Source: Arthrobacter sp. OAP107
GTDB taxonomy: Bacteria > Actinomycetota > Actinomycetes > Actinomycetales > Micrococcaceae
Assembly: GCF_040546765.1 (NCBI RefSeq)
Contig: NZ_JBEPOK010000001.1
Span: forward strand, 434,001-498,000
DNA: 64,000 bases
Direction of reading: 5' to 3'
Part shown: in pieces, positions 25,607 to 34,069 of the stretch
Numbering within the stretch: position 1 is the stretch's first letter
How the letters are laid out: each line of letters starts with the position of its first letter
Made by a program: the position numbers and the translations under genes
Notes under the pieces: generated by a model
Told to the model about the DNA's origin: nothing
Database searches by the model: none
Seen by the model: only the letters and a program-made list of their open reading frames with translations

Positions 25607-26656
25607 CTACGCCGGATAGACAGCGACGGCCGTGGCCTTGATGACGAAGTAAACGGTCATCCCCGGGGTGAGTCCGAGGTCGGCCGAGGCCGCCGGGGTG
25701 ATGTCCGCGGACAAGCCGCCGGCGTGGACGCGGATCTGGTCGCCGTGGGGTTCCAGGTCCGTGATGGTGACGGTGAACGAGTTTCGCGGGCTGCCGTGCT
25801 CAGCGTTCAGGAAGACCGAGACCGCCGTCGGGGAGAAGACGGCGACGCCGTCCTGGCCGGGGACGGCACCGTCCTCGGGATGCGCGGTGATCTCCAGCCC
25901 GCTGTCGGATGTAAGCCCGCGGTCCGTGATGGTGCCGGTGAGGAGGTTCATGCCCGCCAGCCCTGCGGCGAACCTGCTGCGCGGTTTTTCCAGGACGACG
26001 CGGGTGGGCCCTTCCTCGGTGATCCGGCCGCCTTCGAGGACGATGGCCCGGTCGGCGAGCATGAGCGCGTCCAGGACATCGTGCGTGATGATGATGGCGC
26101 GGCGGTTGGCGAGCACCCGCTTGAGGAGCCGGCGCAGCATGGGGGCGGCATGGATGTCGAGGGCCGCCATGGGTTCATCGAGGAGCAGCAGTTCGGGGTC
26201 TGTGGCCAGAGCACGCGCGATCGCGACGCGCTGCGCCTGTCCGCCCGAGAGCTGGCCCGGCCGCCGGTCTGCGAACTCTGCTGCTTCCACCTCGGCCAGC
26301 CAGTGCCGCGCCGTCTGCACCGCACTGGCCCGGTTCGCGCCGGCCGCACGTGGGCCGAAGGCGACGTTCTCCAGCACGGTCATGTGCGGAAACAGCAGCG
26401 GCTCCTGAGCGAGCAGCGCTGTTCCGCGGGTGTGCGGCGGCAGGAAGCGGTGCGTCCCGCCGTCGAGCTTGAACAGCGTCTTCTGTCCGAGTACGGCGTG
26501 CCCGCTGTCCGGGCGCAGGAGCCCGGCGATGATCCCCAGCAGCGTCGACTTGCCGGCGCCGTTGGGTCCCAGCACGGCCACGGTTTCCGTGGCTCCGAGG
26601 GTCAGGGAGACGTCGAAGTTGCGCGCGCGCAGCGCGGCATTGAGTTCGAGGGTCAT
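25607..26656 (-). CDS. modC: molybdate ABC transporter ATP-binding protein ModC
   Basis: This 349-residue ABC ATPase has Walker A GPNGAGKST at residues 30-38, signature LSGGQAQR, Walker B LLLLDEP and switch His in IIITHD. It ends with a TOBE/Mop-like domain from about residue 285 (GSPRNSFTVTITDLEPHGDQ, in part). ATG 26656 overlaps the modB stop by 4 bp. The open frame extends far upstream but that part is antisense-like and out of frame with modB. It powers molybdate import through ModB for molybdenum-cofactor enzymes. Confidence 0.94.
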   Translation of the reverse strand: MTLELNAALRARNFDVSLTLGATETVAVLGPNGAGKSTLLGIIAGLLRPDSGHAVLGQKTLFKLDGGTHRFLPPHTRGTALLAQEPLLFPHMTVLENVAFGPRAAGANRASAVQTARHWLAEVEAAEFADRRPGQLSGGQAQRVAIARALATDPELLLLDEPMAALDIHAAPMLRRLLKRVLANRRAIIITHDVLDALMLADRAIVLEGGRITEEGPTRVVLEKPRSRFAAGLAGMNLLTGTITDRGLTSDSGLEITAHPEDGAVPGQDGVAVFSPTAVSVFLNAEHGSPRNSFTVTITDLEPHGDQIRVHAGGLSADITPAASADLGLTPGMTVYFVIKATAVAVYPA

Positions 26657-27516
26657 TCTGGTCCTGCCTCTGCCGCCAGCGACCGGGGGCGCCGGAAGGA
26701 AAGCCCGACGACGGCGACGGCCACCGCCACCAGCACCAGGGACAGCGCGACGGCGGCATCGGCGTCGGTTTCGCGCTGGAGGTAGATCTCCAGCGGCAGG
26801 GTGCGGGTAACGCCCTGCAGGCTGCCGGCGAAGGTCAGGGTGGCACCGAACTCGCCCAGGCAGCGCGCGAAGGACAGTACGGCGCCGGAGGCCAGGCCGG
26901 GCAGGACCAGCGGGATGCTGACGCGGCGCAGCACCGTGGTGGGGCGTGCGCCGAGGGTGGCGGCGACCGCCTCGTACCTGGTGCCGGCGGTGCGCAGGGC
27001 ACCCTCGAGGCTGACCACCAGGAACGGGAGCGCCACGAACGTCTGGGCGAGGACGACGGCGGTGGTGGAGAAGGCGATCTGTACTCCCGCCAGCTCCAGG
27101 CTCCGCCCGAGCAGGCCCTGCCGGCCGAACGTGTAGAGCAGGGCGATGCCGCCGACGACCGGCGGCAGGACGAGGGGGAGGAGCACGAACGCCCGCAGCA
27201 GGCGCTGACCGGGAAAGCTGGCGCGGGCCAGGACGAGCGCAAGCGGCACGCCGAACACGATGCACAGCACCGTGCTGGCGGCCGACGTCCGCAGGCTCAG
27301 GCCCAGAGCGGTGAGTGAGGATTCCGAGGTGATGAGCGGGATGAACTGCCCCCAGTTGACCTTGGCAACCATGGCGGCCAGCGGCAGCAGGACAAACAGG
27401 CCTCCTGCTGCCGCAAGGGCGAAGACCCACGGCGGGACACCTGTGTAGCCGGTGTCCCGCCGGTTTGTCTTGCTGGCTGTCCAGGCCTTGCTACGGGGTG
27501 CCGAAACCGGCGTCAC
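26653..27516 (-). CDS. modB: molybdate ABC transporter permease ModB
   Basis: This 287-residue permease has about six membrane helices and an EAA-type loop (YEAVAATLGARPTTVLRRVSIPL, in part). FARCLGEFGATLTFAGSL is typical of ModB. GTG 27516 lies inside the 3' end of modA (26-bp overlap) with AGGAAGG upstream. It forms the transmembrane channel for ModA-delivered molybdate. Confidence 0.92.
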   Translation of the reverse strand: MTPVSAPRSKAWTASKTNRRDTGYTGVPPWVFALAAAGGLFVLLPLAAMVAKVNWGQFIPLITSESSLTALGLSLRTSAASTVLCIVFGVPLALVLARASFPGQRLLRAFVLLPLVLPPVVGGIALLYTFGRQGLLGRSLELAGVQIAFSTTAVVLAQTFVALPFLVVSLEGALRTAGTRYEAVAATLGARPTTVLRRVSIPLVLPGLASGAVLSFARCLGEFGATLTFAGSLQGVTRTLPLEIYLQRETDADAAVALSLVLVAVAVAVVGLSFRRPRSLAAEAGPE

Positions 27517-28312
27517 TGAGGACCTTCCTGCCTTCGCTGCTTGTGACCATGGCGATGAAGGCCTTGGCCAGCTCCTTGTTCTTGCTGCTGCCCACGGTGA
27601 CGATCGGGTAGGTGTTCACGGCCTGGTCCGACTCGCCGAATGGGATGCCCTTGACGTTGCCGCCGGCGGTCCTGACGTCAGTGACATAGACCAGGCCGGC
27701 GTCGGCTTCCCCGGAGGTGACCTTGCCGAGGACATCGGTGACGGAGGATTCCTCGCTGACGGGCTTCAGCGTGGTTCCGTTGGCCTTTTCCACCTTCTCG
27801 GTGGCGGAGCCGCACGGCACCTGCGGTGCGCAAACCACCACCTTGACGCCCGGCTTCGCCAGGTCCGCGAAGGAAGTGATCGACGCCGGGTTGGCCGGCG
27901 GAACCGCGATCTCCAGGACGTTGGTGGCAAAGTTGCTTGCCGTTCCGTCGATGAGCTTGGCGTCCGAGAGCTTGGCCATGTTCATCGTGTCGGCGGAGGC
28001 GAAAACGTCGGCCGGGGCGCCCTGGGTGATCTGCGTGACCAGGTCCGAGGACCCGGCGAAGTTCAGCGTGACCTTGGTGCCGGGGTTCCCGGCCTCGAAC
28101 TCAGAGGCGATCTTGGTGAAGGTGGCCTTCAGTGACGCGGCGGCGTAAACGCTCACGGTGCCGGAGGTTGCCTGGGTGCCGCCCGTGCTGGCGCCCTCGG
28201 AACCGGCTTGGGCCGCGCCGGTGGCGGTACTGGAGGCAGCGCAGCCGGACAGCCCCGCGGCAAGGACGCCGGCGGCCAGCAGGGCGCTGATGCCCACGCG
28301 GGTGATGCTCAT
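27491..28312 (-). CDS. modA: molybdate-binding lipoprotein ModA
   Basis: This 273-residue binding protein has a lipoprotein signal peptide with lipobox LSGC (Cys24), then a Ser/Gly/Thr/Ala-rich linker to about residue 50. ModA motifs are VYAAASLKATFTKIASEFE, NFAGSSDLVTQITQGAPADVFASAD (in part) and DAGLVYVTD. It captures molybdate or tungstate outside the membrane. Its ATG overlaps the stop of the upstream regulator (ATGA), placing that regulator at the head of the operon. Confidence 0.95.
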   Translation of the reverse strand: MSITRVGISALLAAGVLAAGLSGCAASSTATGAAQAGSEGASTGGTQATSGTVSVYAAASLKATFTKIASEFEAGNPGTKVTLNFAGSSDLVTQITQGAPADVFASADTMNMAKLSDAKLIDGTASNFATNVLEIAVPPANPASITSFADLAKPGVKVVVCAPQVPCGSATEKVEKANGTTLKPVSEESSVTDVLGKVTSGEADAGLVYVTDVRTAGGNVKGIPFGESDQAVNTYPIVTVGSSKNKELAKAFIAMVTSSEGRKVLSDAGFGTP

Positions 28313-28719
28313 AGGATGCTCTTTCCTTGCGGTGTTTCGATGATGACCGTGGTGGCTTTGACCACGGCAGTGGCCACGGAGCCGAGTTCCAGGCCGAGCT
28401 CCCTGACCGCTTCGCTGCTCATCAGGGAGACGACGCGGAACGGGCCGCACTGCAGCTCCACCTGGGCCATGACCTTGTCCGCGGTGATGCCGGTGACCAG
28501 GCCAACGAAGCGGTTGCGCGCAGAGCTGCCCACGCGGGTGGGGTCCTCGGGCAGCTGCGCCTGGGCGCGGGCGAGGTGGGCGAGCTCGATCCCCTCGACG
28601 GCCAGCCGGCCGGAGGAGTCCTTGACCGGCGTGAGCGTCCCGTTCTCGGTCCAGCGGCGGATGGTGTCGTCGCTGACGCCCAGGAAACGCGCTGCTTCGG
28701 AGATGCGGATTGTCGGCAT
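28309..28719 (-). CDS. small HTH-TOBE molybdate-responsive regulator
   Basis: This 136-residue protein joins an excisionase/MerR-like helix-turn-helix (residues 1-50: RISEAARFLGVSDDTIRRWTENG) to a single TOBE/Mop domain (about residues 66-134: ARNRFVGLVTGITADKVMAQVEL, in part). It differs from classic ModE, which has two Mop domains. ATG 28719 was chosen over a start five codons earlier because the HTH follows directly. Heading modABC with a 4-bp overlap, it probably senses molybdate and controls this operon. Confidence 0.88.
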   Translation of the reverse strand: MPTIRISEAARFLGVSDDTIRRWTENGTLTPVKDSSGRLAVEGIELAHLARAQAQLPEDPTRVGSSARNRFVGLVTGITADKVMAQVELQCGPFRVVSLMSSEAVRELGLELGSVATAVVKATTVIIETPQGKSIL

Positions 28720-28816
28720 GACACCATAATCCACTATTTGCGGTTATTCTTTCGCGACAAATCCGCAAATTCGGAAAGTGACAGCCTAACGATGGGACCG
28801 CCGGCGGAGTTTCCGT

Positions 28817-28890
28817 TGGACGTGATCGCGGGATTCGAACCCGCGTCAACGGTTTTGCGGACCGCTCCCTGGCCTCTCGGGCACACCACG
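28817..28890 (-). tRNA. tRNA-Cys-like (GCA) with C33, CCA encoded
   Basis: Read on the minus strand the gene folds as acceptor CGTGGTG/GATCACG, D arm CCC-GGG, anticodon stem GCGGT/ACCGT with loop CCGCAAA (anticodon GCA), a 4-base variable loop, T arm GCGGG/CCCGC with TTCGAAT, then U73 and encoded CCA. Anticodon GCA and U73 are cysteine identity elements. Two features are odd: position 33 is C instead of the near-universal U, and the 7-66 pair is G-G. A -35/-10 pair (GGACAC, TAGGCT, 17 bp apart) lies just upstream. Confidence 0.8.
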
Positions 28891-28897
28891 TACCGGT

Positions 28898-28926
28898 AGC
28901 CTAGGCACGTCCTGGCCGCGGTGTCC
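28898..28926 (-). promoter_or_regulatory. candidate tRNA promoter
   Basis: On the minus strand GGACAC (28921-28926) and TAGGCT (28898-28903) are separated by 17 bases. The -10 ends 7 bases before the first base of the tRNA-Cys-like gene. Confidence 0.5.
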
Positions 28927-29113
28927 CGCGTGCGTAGAACTCGGTCGCCACGTTGCGTTCTCGTCACCCCAGGCACGCATTTCGGCCTGCTTTGTTACGC
29001 CCCGCTTCGGGCCGTGAAGCTGCGTTTCCATGCGCGTCAGTTCGTTGCAGCCCGGGTTGGGAAGCGGTCGGCAAGGTGCTTGATTGGGTCTACACGCTTC
29101 GAAAGGACTCGCC

Positions 29114-29629
29114 ATGACGGAACTCTCAGACCTCAGCCCGCGCCGGATCCGCAACGTCCTGGGCCATTTCGCAACGGGCCTGACCGTAATCACCGCGGCC
29201 ACCAAGAACGGCCCTGCCGGGTTCACCTGCCAGTCTTTCGCATCCCTCTCGCTGGAACCGGCGCTGGTCACCTTCAGCCCGGCACGGACCTCCAGCACCT
29301 GGCCGCTGCTGCGCCGGGCGGGCCGCTTCACCGTCAACATCCTTCCCGCCGACCACCAGCACCTCGCGGCCCAGTTCGCCCGCTCCGGCGCGGACAAGTT
29401 CGCCGGCGTCAACCATTCGCCGTCGCCCCTTGGCAACCCCGTCCTCGACGGCGCCCTGGCCTGGGTGGACTGCGAGCTGCACCAGGAGTACGACGGCGGC
29501 GACCACACCATCGTGGTGGCCGCGATCCGCGCGCTGAGCGCCCGTACCGGCGTCGATCCCCTCCTCTTCTTCAAGGGCGACTACGTCTCCGTGCAGGCAC
29601 GGGAAAAGATCCTAGAGGGCGTCGCATGA
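29114..29629 (+). CDS. flavin reductase family protein (FMN-binding split barrel)
   Basis: This 171-residue protein matches NAD(P)H:flavin oxidoreductases of two-component monooxygenases: RNVLGHFATGLTVITA, GFTCQSFASLSLEPALVTFSPA (in part), FTVNIL and GDHTIVVAAIRAL. ATG 29114 has AAAGGA upstream. No partner monooxygenase is adjacent, so it may supply reduced flavin in trans or act on another acceptor. A tiny coupled frame overlaps its stop. Confidence 0.92.
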   Translation: MTELSDLSPRRIRNVLGHFATGLTVITAATKNGPAGFTCQSFASLSLEPALVTFSPARTSSTWPLLRRAGRFTVNILPADHQHLAAQFARSGADKFAGVNHSPSPLGNPVLDGALAWVDCELHQEYDGGDHTIVVAAIRALSARTGVDPLLFFKGDYVSVQAREKILEGVA

Positions 29630-29739
29630 CACGGGGCGGCGTGGCCAGGGTCAAGGCCACGTCCGGACGGCGCGGCCGTCGGCACGCGCTGCCGGAAACG
29701 AACGACGACGTGTGGCAGCCCGCGGAGGACCAGGACTGA
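29626..29739 (+). CDS. possible 37-residue basic peptide, coupled to flavin reductase
   Basis: ATG 29626 overlaps the flavin reductase stop as ATGA, the usual sign of translational coupling. The 37 residues are basic in the first half (RVKATSGRRGRRH) and acidic at the end (DDVWQPAEDQD). No family is recognised, and a chance frame is possible. Confidence 0.4.
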   Translation: MTRGGVARVKATSGRRGRRHALPETNDDVWQPAEDQD

Positions 29740-29757
29740 CTCCCCGCGACAGACCGG

Positions 29758-31935
29758 CTACCGGCCCCAGTTCTCCAACCGCTCCCTGCGCCGGCGGTCC
29801 GCCTGCTCCACCAGTTCGATCATCCACGGACGGTGCCCCCGGAGGAACGTCATCCCGTCAGGCAGCCCCTGGACTGAGGGGACGGAATTGGCAATGTCGA
29901 TGGTGATGCGGCCACCGCCCAGGGGCGCGTTGGTGATGTGCAGATCCCCGAAGGCCGCTGGAAGAACCGGGTCCAACCAGACGCTGCCGGCGGACACGAC
30001 GGGGTCATACCGCATCAGGCTCGTCACCAGCTGGATCGGTGCGGTGGCTGCCCAGGCCTGCGGCGAGCACGCCGTCGGATACGGAACAGGGGCGGCGAGC
30101 TGGTCCCGGCTGAAACCGCAGAACAGCTCCGGGAGCCTGCCATCGGAGTACTCGGCGGCGTCCATCATGCCGGTGGCGATCCGCTGCGCCTCCTCGACGA
30201 AGCCGTAGCGGAGGAGCCCGGCAGCAACGATGGCGTTGTCGTGCGGCCACACCGATCCGTTGTGGTAGCTGGCCGGGTTGTAGGCACCCATGTCGCTGGC
30301 CAGGGTGCGCACGCCCCAGCCGCTGAACATCTCGGGTGACATCAGCCGCTCGGCCACCAGCGGGGCCTTGTCCTCGTCAATGAGGCCCTGCAGCATGCAG
30401 TGGCCCATGTTCGACGCGCACGCGTCCACCTGCCGCTTCCTGCCGTCCAGGGCAATGGCGTAGTACCCGCGTTCCGGGATCCAGAACTGTTCGTTGAACT
30501 GTTTCTTAAGCCGTGCCGCGCGGTCGGCGAGCTCATTCCCAAAAGCCGTGTCCCCGGCTTCGTATGCCAGCCATGCACGCGAAAGGTAAGCAACGTAGAC
30601 GTAGGCCTGGACCTCGCACAGTGCGATCGGCGGCTCGGCCAGTTTGCCGTTGGCAAAGTTGATTCCGTCCCAGGAGTCTTTCCAGCCCTGGTTGAGCAGG
30701 CCCTGGTCGTTGAGACGCTCGTACTCGATGAAGCCGTCCCCGTCCTTGTCCCCGTATTTCATGATCCACTCGAGTGCACGGTCCGCATGGGGGAGCAGGG
30801 CGGCGATCGTGTCCGCCGCGAATCCCCAGCGGCTGACTGCTCCGAGCACCATCAGGAACAGGGGCGACGCATCCACGCTGCCGTAATAGGCCGACTTGCC
30901 GCCCAGGGACAGCCCGCTGGAAACGTCGAGCCGGACCTCGTGGAGGATCTTGCCCGGTTCCTCCTCGGTCATTGGGTCCACTACGGATCCCTGCCGGTCG
31001 GCCAAGGTCTGCAGCGTCCCCAGCGCCAGGGACGGGTCCACGGGCATCGCCATCACCGAGGCCCACAGCGAGTCCCTGCCGAACAGGGTCATGAACCAGG
31101 GCGCCCCGGCGGCCACCACCACGCGCTCAGGATGGTCGGGGTCCTCGATCCGCAGGGCGCCCAGATCGTCGTAGCTGCGGCGCAGGGTCCGTTCCACCGA
31201 GCGGTTGCCCATCTGCAGGACCGGAATCTTCGCCACCCATTCCCGCCGGCGTATGTCCCGGGGAGACAGGCCATCACCCCCGGAATGCACGAAAGCCATC
31301 GCCGAATCGGATCCCTCGGCGCTGGGCAGCACTGTCAGGACCGTGCTCCAGTGTCCGTGCGCCGGAACAGTAGCCCGGTACGTCACGGCGTCCGCCGAAA
31401 CATCAGCACCCGGGGCCTGGACCACCACGCCCTTCCGGACGTCCTGCCACGCCGCGCGAATGGTGAGCGAACCGCCGTCGGCCTGCCGTTTTTCGTCCCA
31501 GCGCCGCAGGATCCGTGCCTCTTTCACCTCAAAGAGGTCCGCGAAGTCCGCCCCGATCTTCACCGCGATGACGCAGTGGACCGGCTCGAGGGAGAAATTC
31601 CGGACCGTGACCTGCTCCTGGATGCCGGCGCCCACCTCCCGCAGCCGCTCCACGATCAGTGGACTGTCGGCGTACCCGTCCGAGCGGGGAACCCGTCCCA
31701 CAAACAGAGCCCGGTACGGCTCCTTGGTCTCGGCCGCCAGCGGCTCCAGCGCCAGGCCATCGACCGTCAGGCTCCAGCCAGAGAGGATGCGGGCGTCCTG
31801 CACAAAGAGGCCATGCGGATGCTCTGTGCTGATGTCCCCGTTCGGCAAGGAGATGCAGAAGGACGATCCTTCAACCAGCGTGACCGTCCCGGCCCCCAGC
31901 GGACCCGCCGCCGTATCAGCATTCCATCCAGCCAT
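29758..31935 (-). CDS. glycogen-debranching-enzyme-like glucosidase
   Basis: This 725-residue cytosolic protein has an N-terminal glycogen-debranching beta domain (about residues 15-230: FCISLPNGDISTEHPHGLFVQDARIL, in part) and a C-terminal (alpha/alpha)6 barrel of the amylo-1,6-glucosidase/GH63-like clan (GAPWFMTLFGRDSLWASVM, KDGDGFIEYER, YNPASYHNGSVWPHDNAIVAAG, in part). The Asp of GRDS and a Glu/Asp in the late barrel are candidate catalytic acids. ATG 31935 has GGAGGT 7 bases upstream. Related proteins act on alpha-glucans or glycosyl osmolytes. The substrate is unproven. Confidence 0.9.
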   Translation of the reverse strand: MAGWNADTAAGPLGAGTVTLVEGSSFCISLPNGDISTEHPHGLFVQDARILSGWSLTVDGLALEPLAAETKEPYRALFVGRVPRSDGYADSPLIVERLREVGAGIQEQVTVRNFSLEPVHCVIAVKIGADFADLFEVKEARILRRWDEKRQADGGSLTIRAAWQDVRKGVVVQAPGADVSADAVTYRATVPAHGHWSTVLTVLPSAEGSDSAMAFVHSGGDGLSPRDIRRREWVAKIPVLQMGNRSVERTLRRSYDDLGALRIEDPDHPERVVVAAGAPWFMTLFGRDSLWASVMAMPVDPSLALGTLQTLADRQGSVVDPMTEEEPGKILHEVRLDVSSGLSLGGKSAYYGSVDASPLFLMVLGAVSRWGFAADTIAALLPHADRALEWIMKYGDKDGDGFIEYERLNDQGLLNQGWKDSWDGINFANGKLAEPPIALCEVQAYVYVAYLSRAWLAYEAGDTAFGNELADRAARLKKQFNEQFWIPERGYYAIALDGRKRQVDACASNMGHCMLQGLIDEDKAPLVAERLMSPEMFSGWGVRTLASDMGAYNPASYHNGSVWPHDNAIVAAGLLRYGFVEEAQRIATGMMDAAEYSDGRLPELFCGFSRDQLAAPVPYPTACSPQAWAATAPIQLVTSLMRYDPVVSAGSVWLDPVLPAAFGDLHITNAPLGGGRITIDIANSVPSVQGLPDGMTFLRGHRPWMIELVEQADRRRRERLENWGR

Positions 31936-32035
31936 CGGGACCACCTCCGAGCAACCTGCAACAGCGTGCAGTTCGACGCTACGCTCGCTCGCACGGCCTT
32001 GCTAGGGCTTGACGGGTACGACGGCGGGTGCAGAG

Positions 32036-32563
32036 TTACGCCGGAATCGCACCGGATTCCGGCTGAACGCCCCAGGTCATCTTGCGGATCGTTTCGCGCT
32101 GCAAGCCGCTGAGGGCGGCGAGCTCATAGTCATCCAGAACTCCCCGGCGTCGTGCTGCCACCAGGAGGTTCAGGCGGCGGTCTTCCAGCGCGGTCCTGGA
32201 CTCCTCAAGTTCAGCCAGTTCCGCCTTGAGTTCGTGGATCGCCGCCAGGTGCTGCTCGGCCGGTTGCCCGGAGGGGAGCAGGTCGTCGGCCGACAGGCCC
32301 ACGGTGTGGACCGCCCGGCGGGAGAGCTCCGCGGCGTCGGCGAGGCGGGTGACTTTCATGCCGTCGCAGAGCGCCTGCGCGATCTGCTGGTTCAGCCGGA
32401 CGGAGAGGGCGCGCATGCTGGTGGCGTTGAAGGAAATCCGCTGCCGGCTGTCCCGGAGCAGTTTGCGCGTCTTTTCCGCCTGGACAGCGGCCTTGTCGGC
32501 TTTCGCCGTTCCCCGGTAGCGGTAATAGCCGTCCCCGCGGTCATCACGGTGCAGGATAGCCAA
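32036..32563 (-). CDS. hypothetical protein with coiled coil and HTH-like end
   Basis: This protein of about 175 residues starts at TTG 32563, with GAGGAG 5 bases upstream. It has a basic N-terminus, a probable coiled-coil stretch in the second half (HLAAIHELKAELAELEESRTALEDRR, in part) and a C-terminal segment like a helix-turn-helix (DDYELAALSGLQRETIRKMTWG). No named family is recognised. It is divergent from the aminotransferase gene across a 250-bp gap and could be a DNA-binding protein. Confidence 0.7.
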   Translation of the reverse strand: MAILHRDDRGDGYYRYRGTAKADKAAVQAEKTRKLLRDSRQRISFNATSMRALSVRLNQQIAQALCDGMKVTRLADAAELSRRAVHTVGLSADDLLPSGQPAEQHLAAIHELKAELAELEESRTALEDRRLNLLVAARRRGVLDDYELAALSGLQRETIRKMTWGVQPESGAIPA

Positions 32564-32757
32564 CAGCACTCCTCGGTTCGGGTTCAGGACTTACCTAGAA
32601 GGCTAGGCAGCACCCGCGGACCCGCGGAAATACCTATAGTGCGTGGAGCCATAACCAAAAAGTTTGGCTTGTGTTCTTTTGCAGGACGTCCGACGGCGGT
32701 CCATAAGGGACGCTTATCCGTCCACGCAGATTAGGTCTTATCCATACCGGCCGGGAT

Positions 32758-32804
32758 TCCCTAGGGTCGAAGGAACGAGTTTCGCTCCCTCCTGACTCCC
32801 TAGG
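32758..32804. promoter_or_regulatory. direct repeats upstream of aminotransferase
   Basis: TCCCTAGG occurs at 32758-32765 and 32797-32804, 39 bp apart, in the leader of the aminotransferase gene. The unit itself is largely palindromic (CCTAGG). Role unknown; a regulator site is possible. Confidence 0.35.
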
Positions 32805-32814
32805 AAGAGACCAC

Positions 32815-34023
32815 ATGTCTGTATTTGAACCTGCATCGCGAGTGTCCCGCATCAAGTCTTCCGCCAGCGTGGCCGCAGCTGCCCGCGTTCGCGAACTGCA
32901 GGCGGAAGGGCGCCGGATCCTGGACCTGACGGTCGGCGAGCCGGACTTCGATACGCCCGAGCACATCAAGGCGGCGGCGGTTGAGGCAATCAGCAAGGGG
33001 GAGACAAAGTACACCTCCGTCACCGGCACGCCTGCACTCCAGAAGGCGATCCTCCAGACCATTGAGCTGCGCAGCGGCATCCACTACACCCCAGCGGAGA
33101 TCACCATCGGCGGCGGCGCCAAGCAGGTGATCTTCACGGCGTTCATGGCTTCGCTGGACGCCGGTGACGAGGTTGTGGTGCCCGCCCCGTACTGGGTTTC
33201 CTACCCGGACATGGTGCTCGCGAACGAGGGCACCCCGGTGGTCGTCACCTGCGGCGAGGAGTCGGGCTTCAAACTGACGCCCAAAGCACTGGCCGGGGCG
33301 CTGAACGAGCGCACCAAGTGGGTCATCCTGAACACCCCGTCGAACCCCACGGGCGCCGTGTACTCCCGGTCCGAACTCCGTGCCCTGGCGGATGTCCTCG
33401 CCAACTTCCCGCGGGTTTACGTCCTGACGGACGAGATCTACGACCAGATCTACTTCGGGGCCGGCAAGATTTCGAGCCTGGTGGAGGTTGCCCCGGAACT
33501 GAAGGACCGCGTCCTCGCCGTCAACGGGGTGTCCAAGGCCTACGCCATGACCGGCTGGCGGCTGGGCTATGCCGCCGGGCCGGCCCCGCTGATCGCGGCG
33601 ATCAACAAGCTGCAGTCGCAGATCTCCTCCTGCCCGTCCTCCGTGAGCCAGGCCGCCAGCGCCGCAGCGCTCACCGGCGACCAGACCTTCGTGCGGGAGA
33701 GCGTCGAGGTTTACCGCAGCCGCCGCGACGCGGCGGTGGCTGCGCTGAACGCCGTCGACGGCCTTTCCTGCGCGACGCCGGAAGGCGCCTTTTACGCGTA
33801 CGTCAACTGCGGCGGTGCCATCGGCAAGACCACCCCGGAGGGGAAGGTCATCGGCAACGACGAGGACTTCACGCTCTACCTTCTCGAGGCAGGCTCGGTC
33901 GCTGTCATCCAAGGCTCGGCCTACGGCCTGGGGCCGTACTTCCGCATCTCATACGCCACCAGCCTCGACATCATCGAAGAGTCCATCGCAGCCATCGACA
34001 AGGCCGTCCGGGCCCTCAGCTAA
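32815..34023 (+). CDS. class I PLP aminotransferase (aspartate-type)
   Basis: This 402-residue fold-type I aminotransferase has DLTVGEPDFDTPEHIK, GGGAKQVIF, NTPSNPTGAVYS (the conserved Asn), TDEIYDQIYF (Asp that contacts the pyridine), and the PLP lysine in VNGVSKAYAMTGWRLGYA. It resembles Ib-type aspartate aminotransferases. It is followed 46 bp later by an RraA-type aldolase gene. One possibility is that the pair links transamination of a dicarboxylic amino acid to cleavage of the resulting hydroxy-oxoacid, but it may equally serve general aspartate metabolism. Confidence 0.92.
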   Translation: MSVFEPASRVSRIKSSASVAAAARVRELQAEGRRILDLTVGEPDFDTPEHIKAAAVEAISKGETKYTSVTGTPALQKAILQTIELRSGIHYTPAEITIGGGAKQVIFTAFMASLDAGDEVVVPAPYWVSYPDMVLANEGTPVVVTCGEESGFKLTPKALAGALNERTKWVILNTPSNPTGAVYSRSELRALADVLANFPRVYVLTDEIYDQIYFGAGKISSLVEVAPELKDRVLAVNGVSKAYAMTGWRLGYAAGPAPLIAAINKLQSQISSCPSSVSQAASAAALTGDQTFVRESVEVYRSRRDAAVAALNAVDGLSCATPEGAFYAYVNCGGAIGKTTPEGKVIGNDEDFTLYLLEAGSVAVIQGSAYGLGPYFRISYATSLDIIEESIAAIDKAVRALS

Positions 34024-34069
34024 CCGCCAACCGGGCCACAGCCACCCCACCAAAATTAAGGAAAATTCC

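Noticed and set aside
26656..27430. Extension of modC to a 607-codon fusion
   Set aside because: The extra N-terminal part is modB read in the wrong frame; the ABC ATPase starts at 26656.
28817..28891. Alternative tRNA fold with acceptor ACGTGGT/ATCACGT
   Set aside because: It pairs the acceptor fully but forces a 9-base T loop and loses the U73-CCA end; the other fold fits the tRNA-Cys pattern better.
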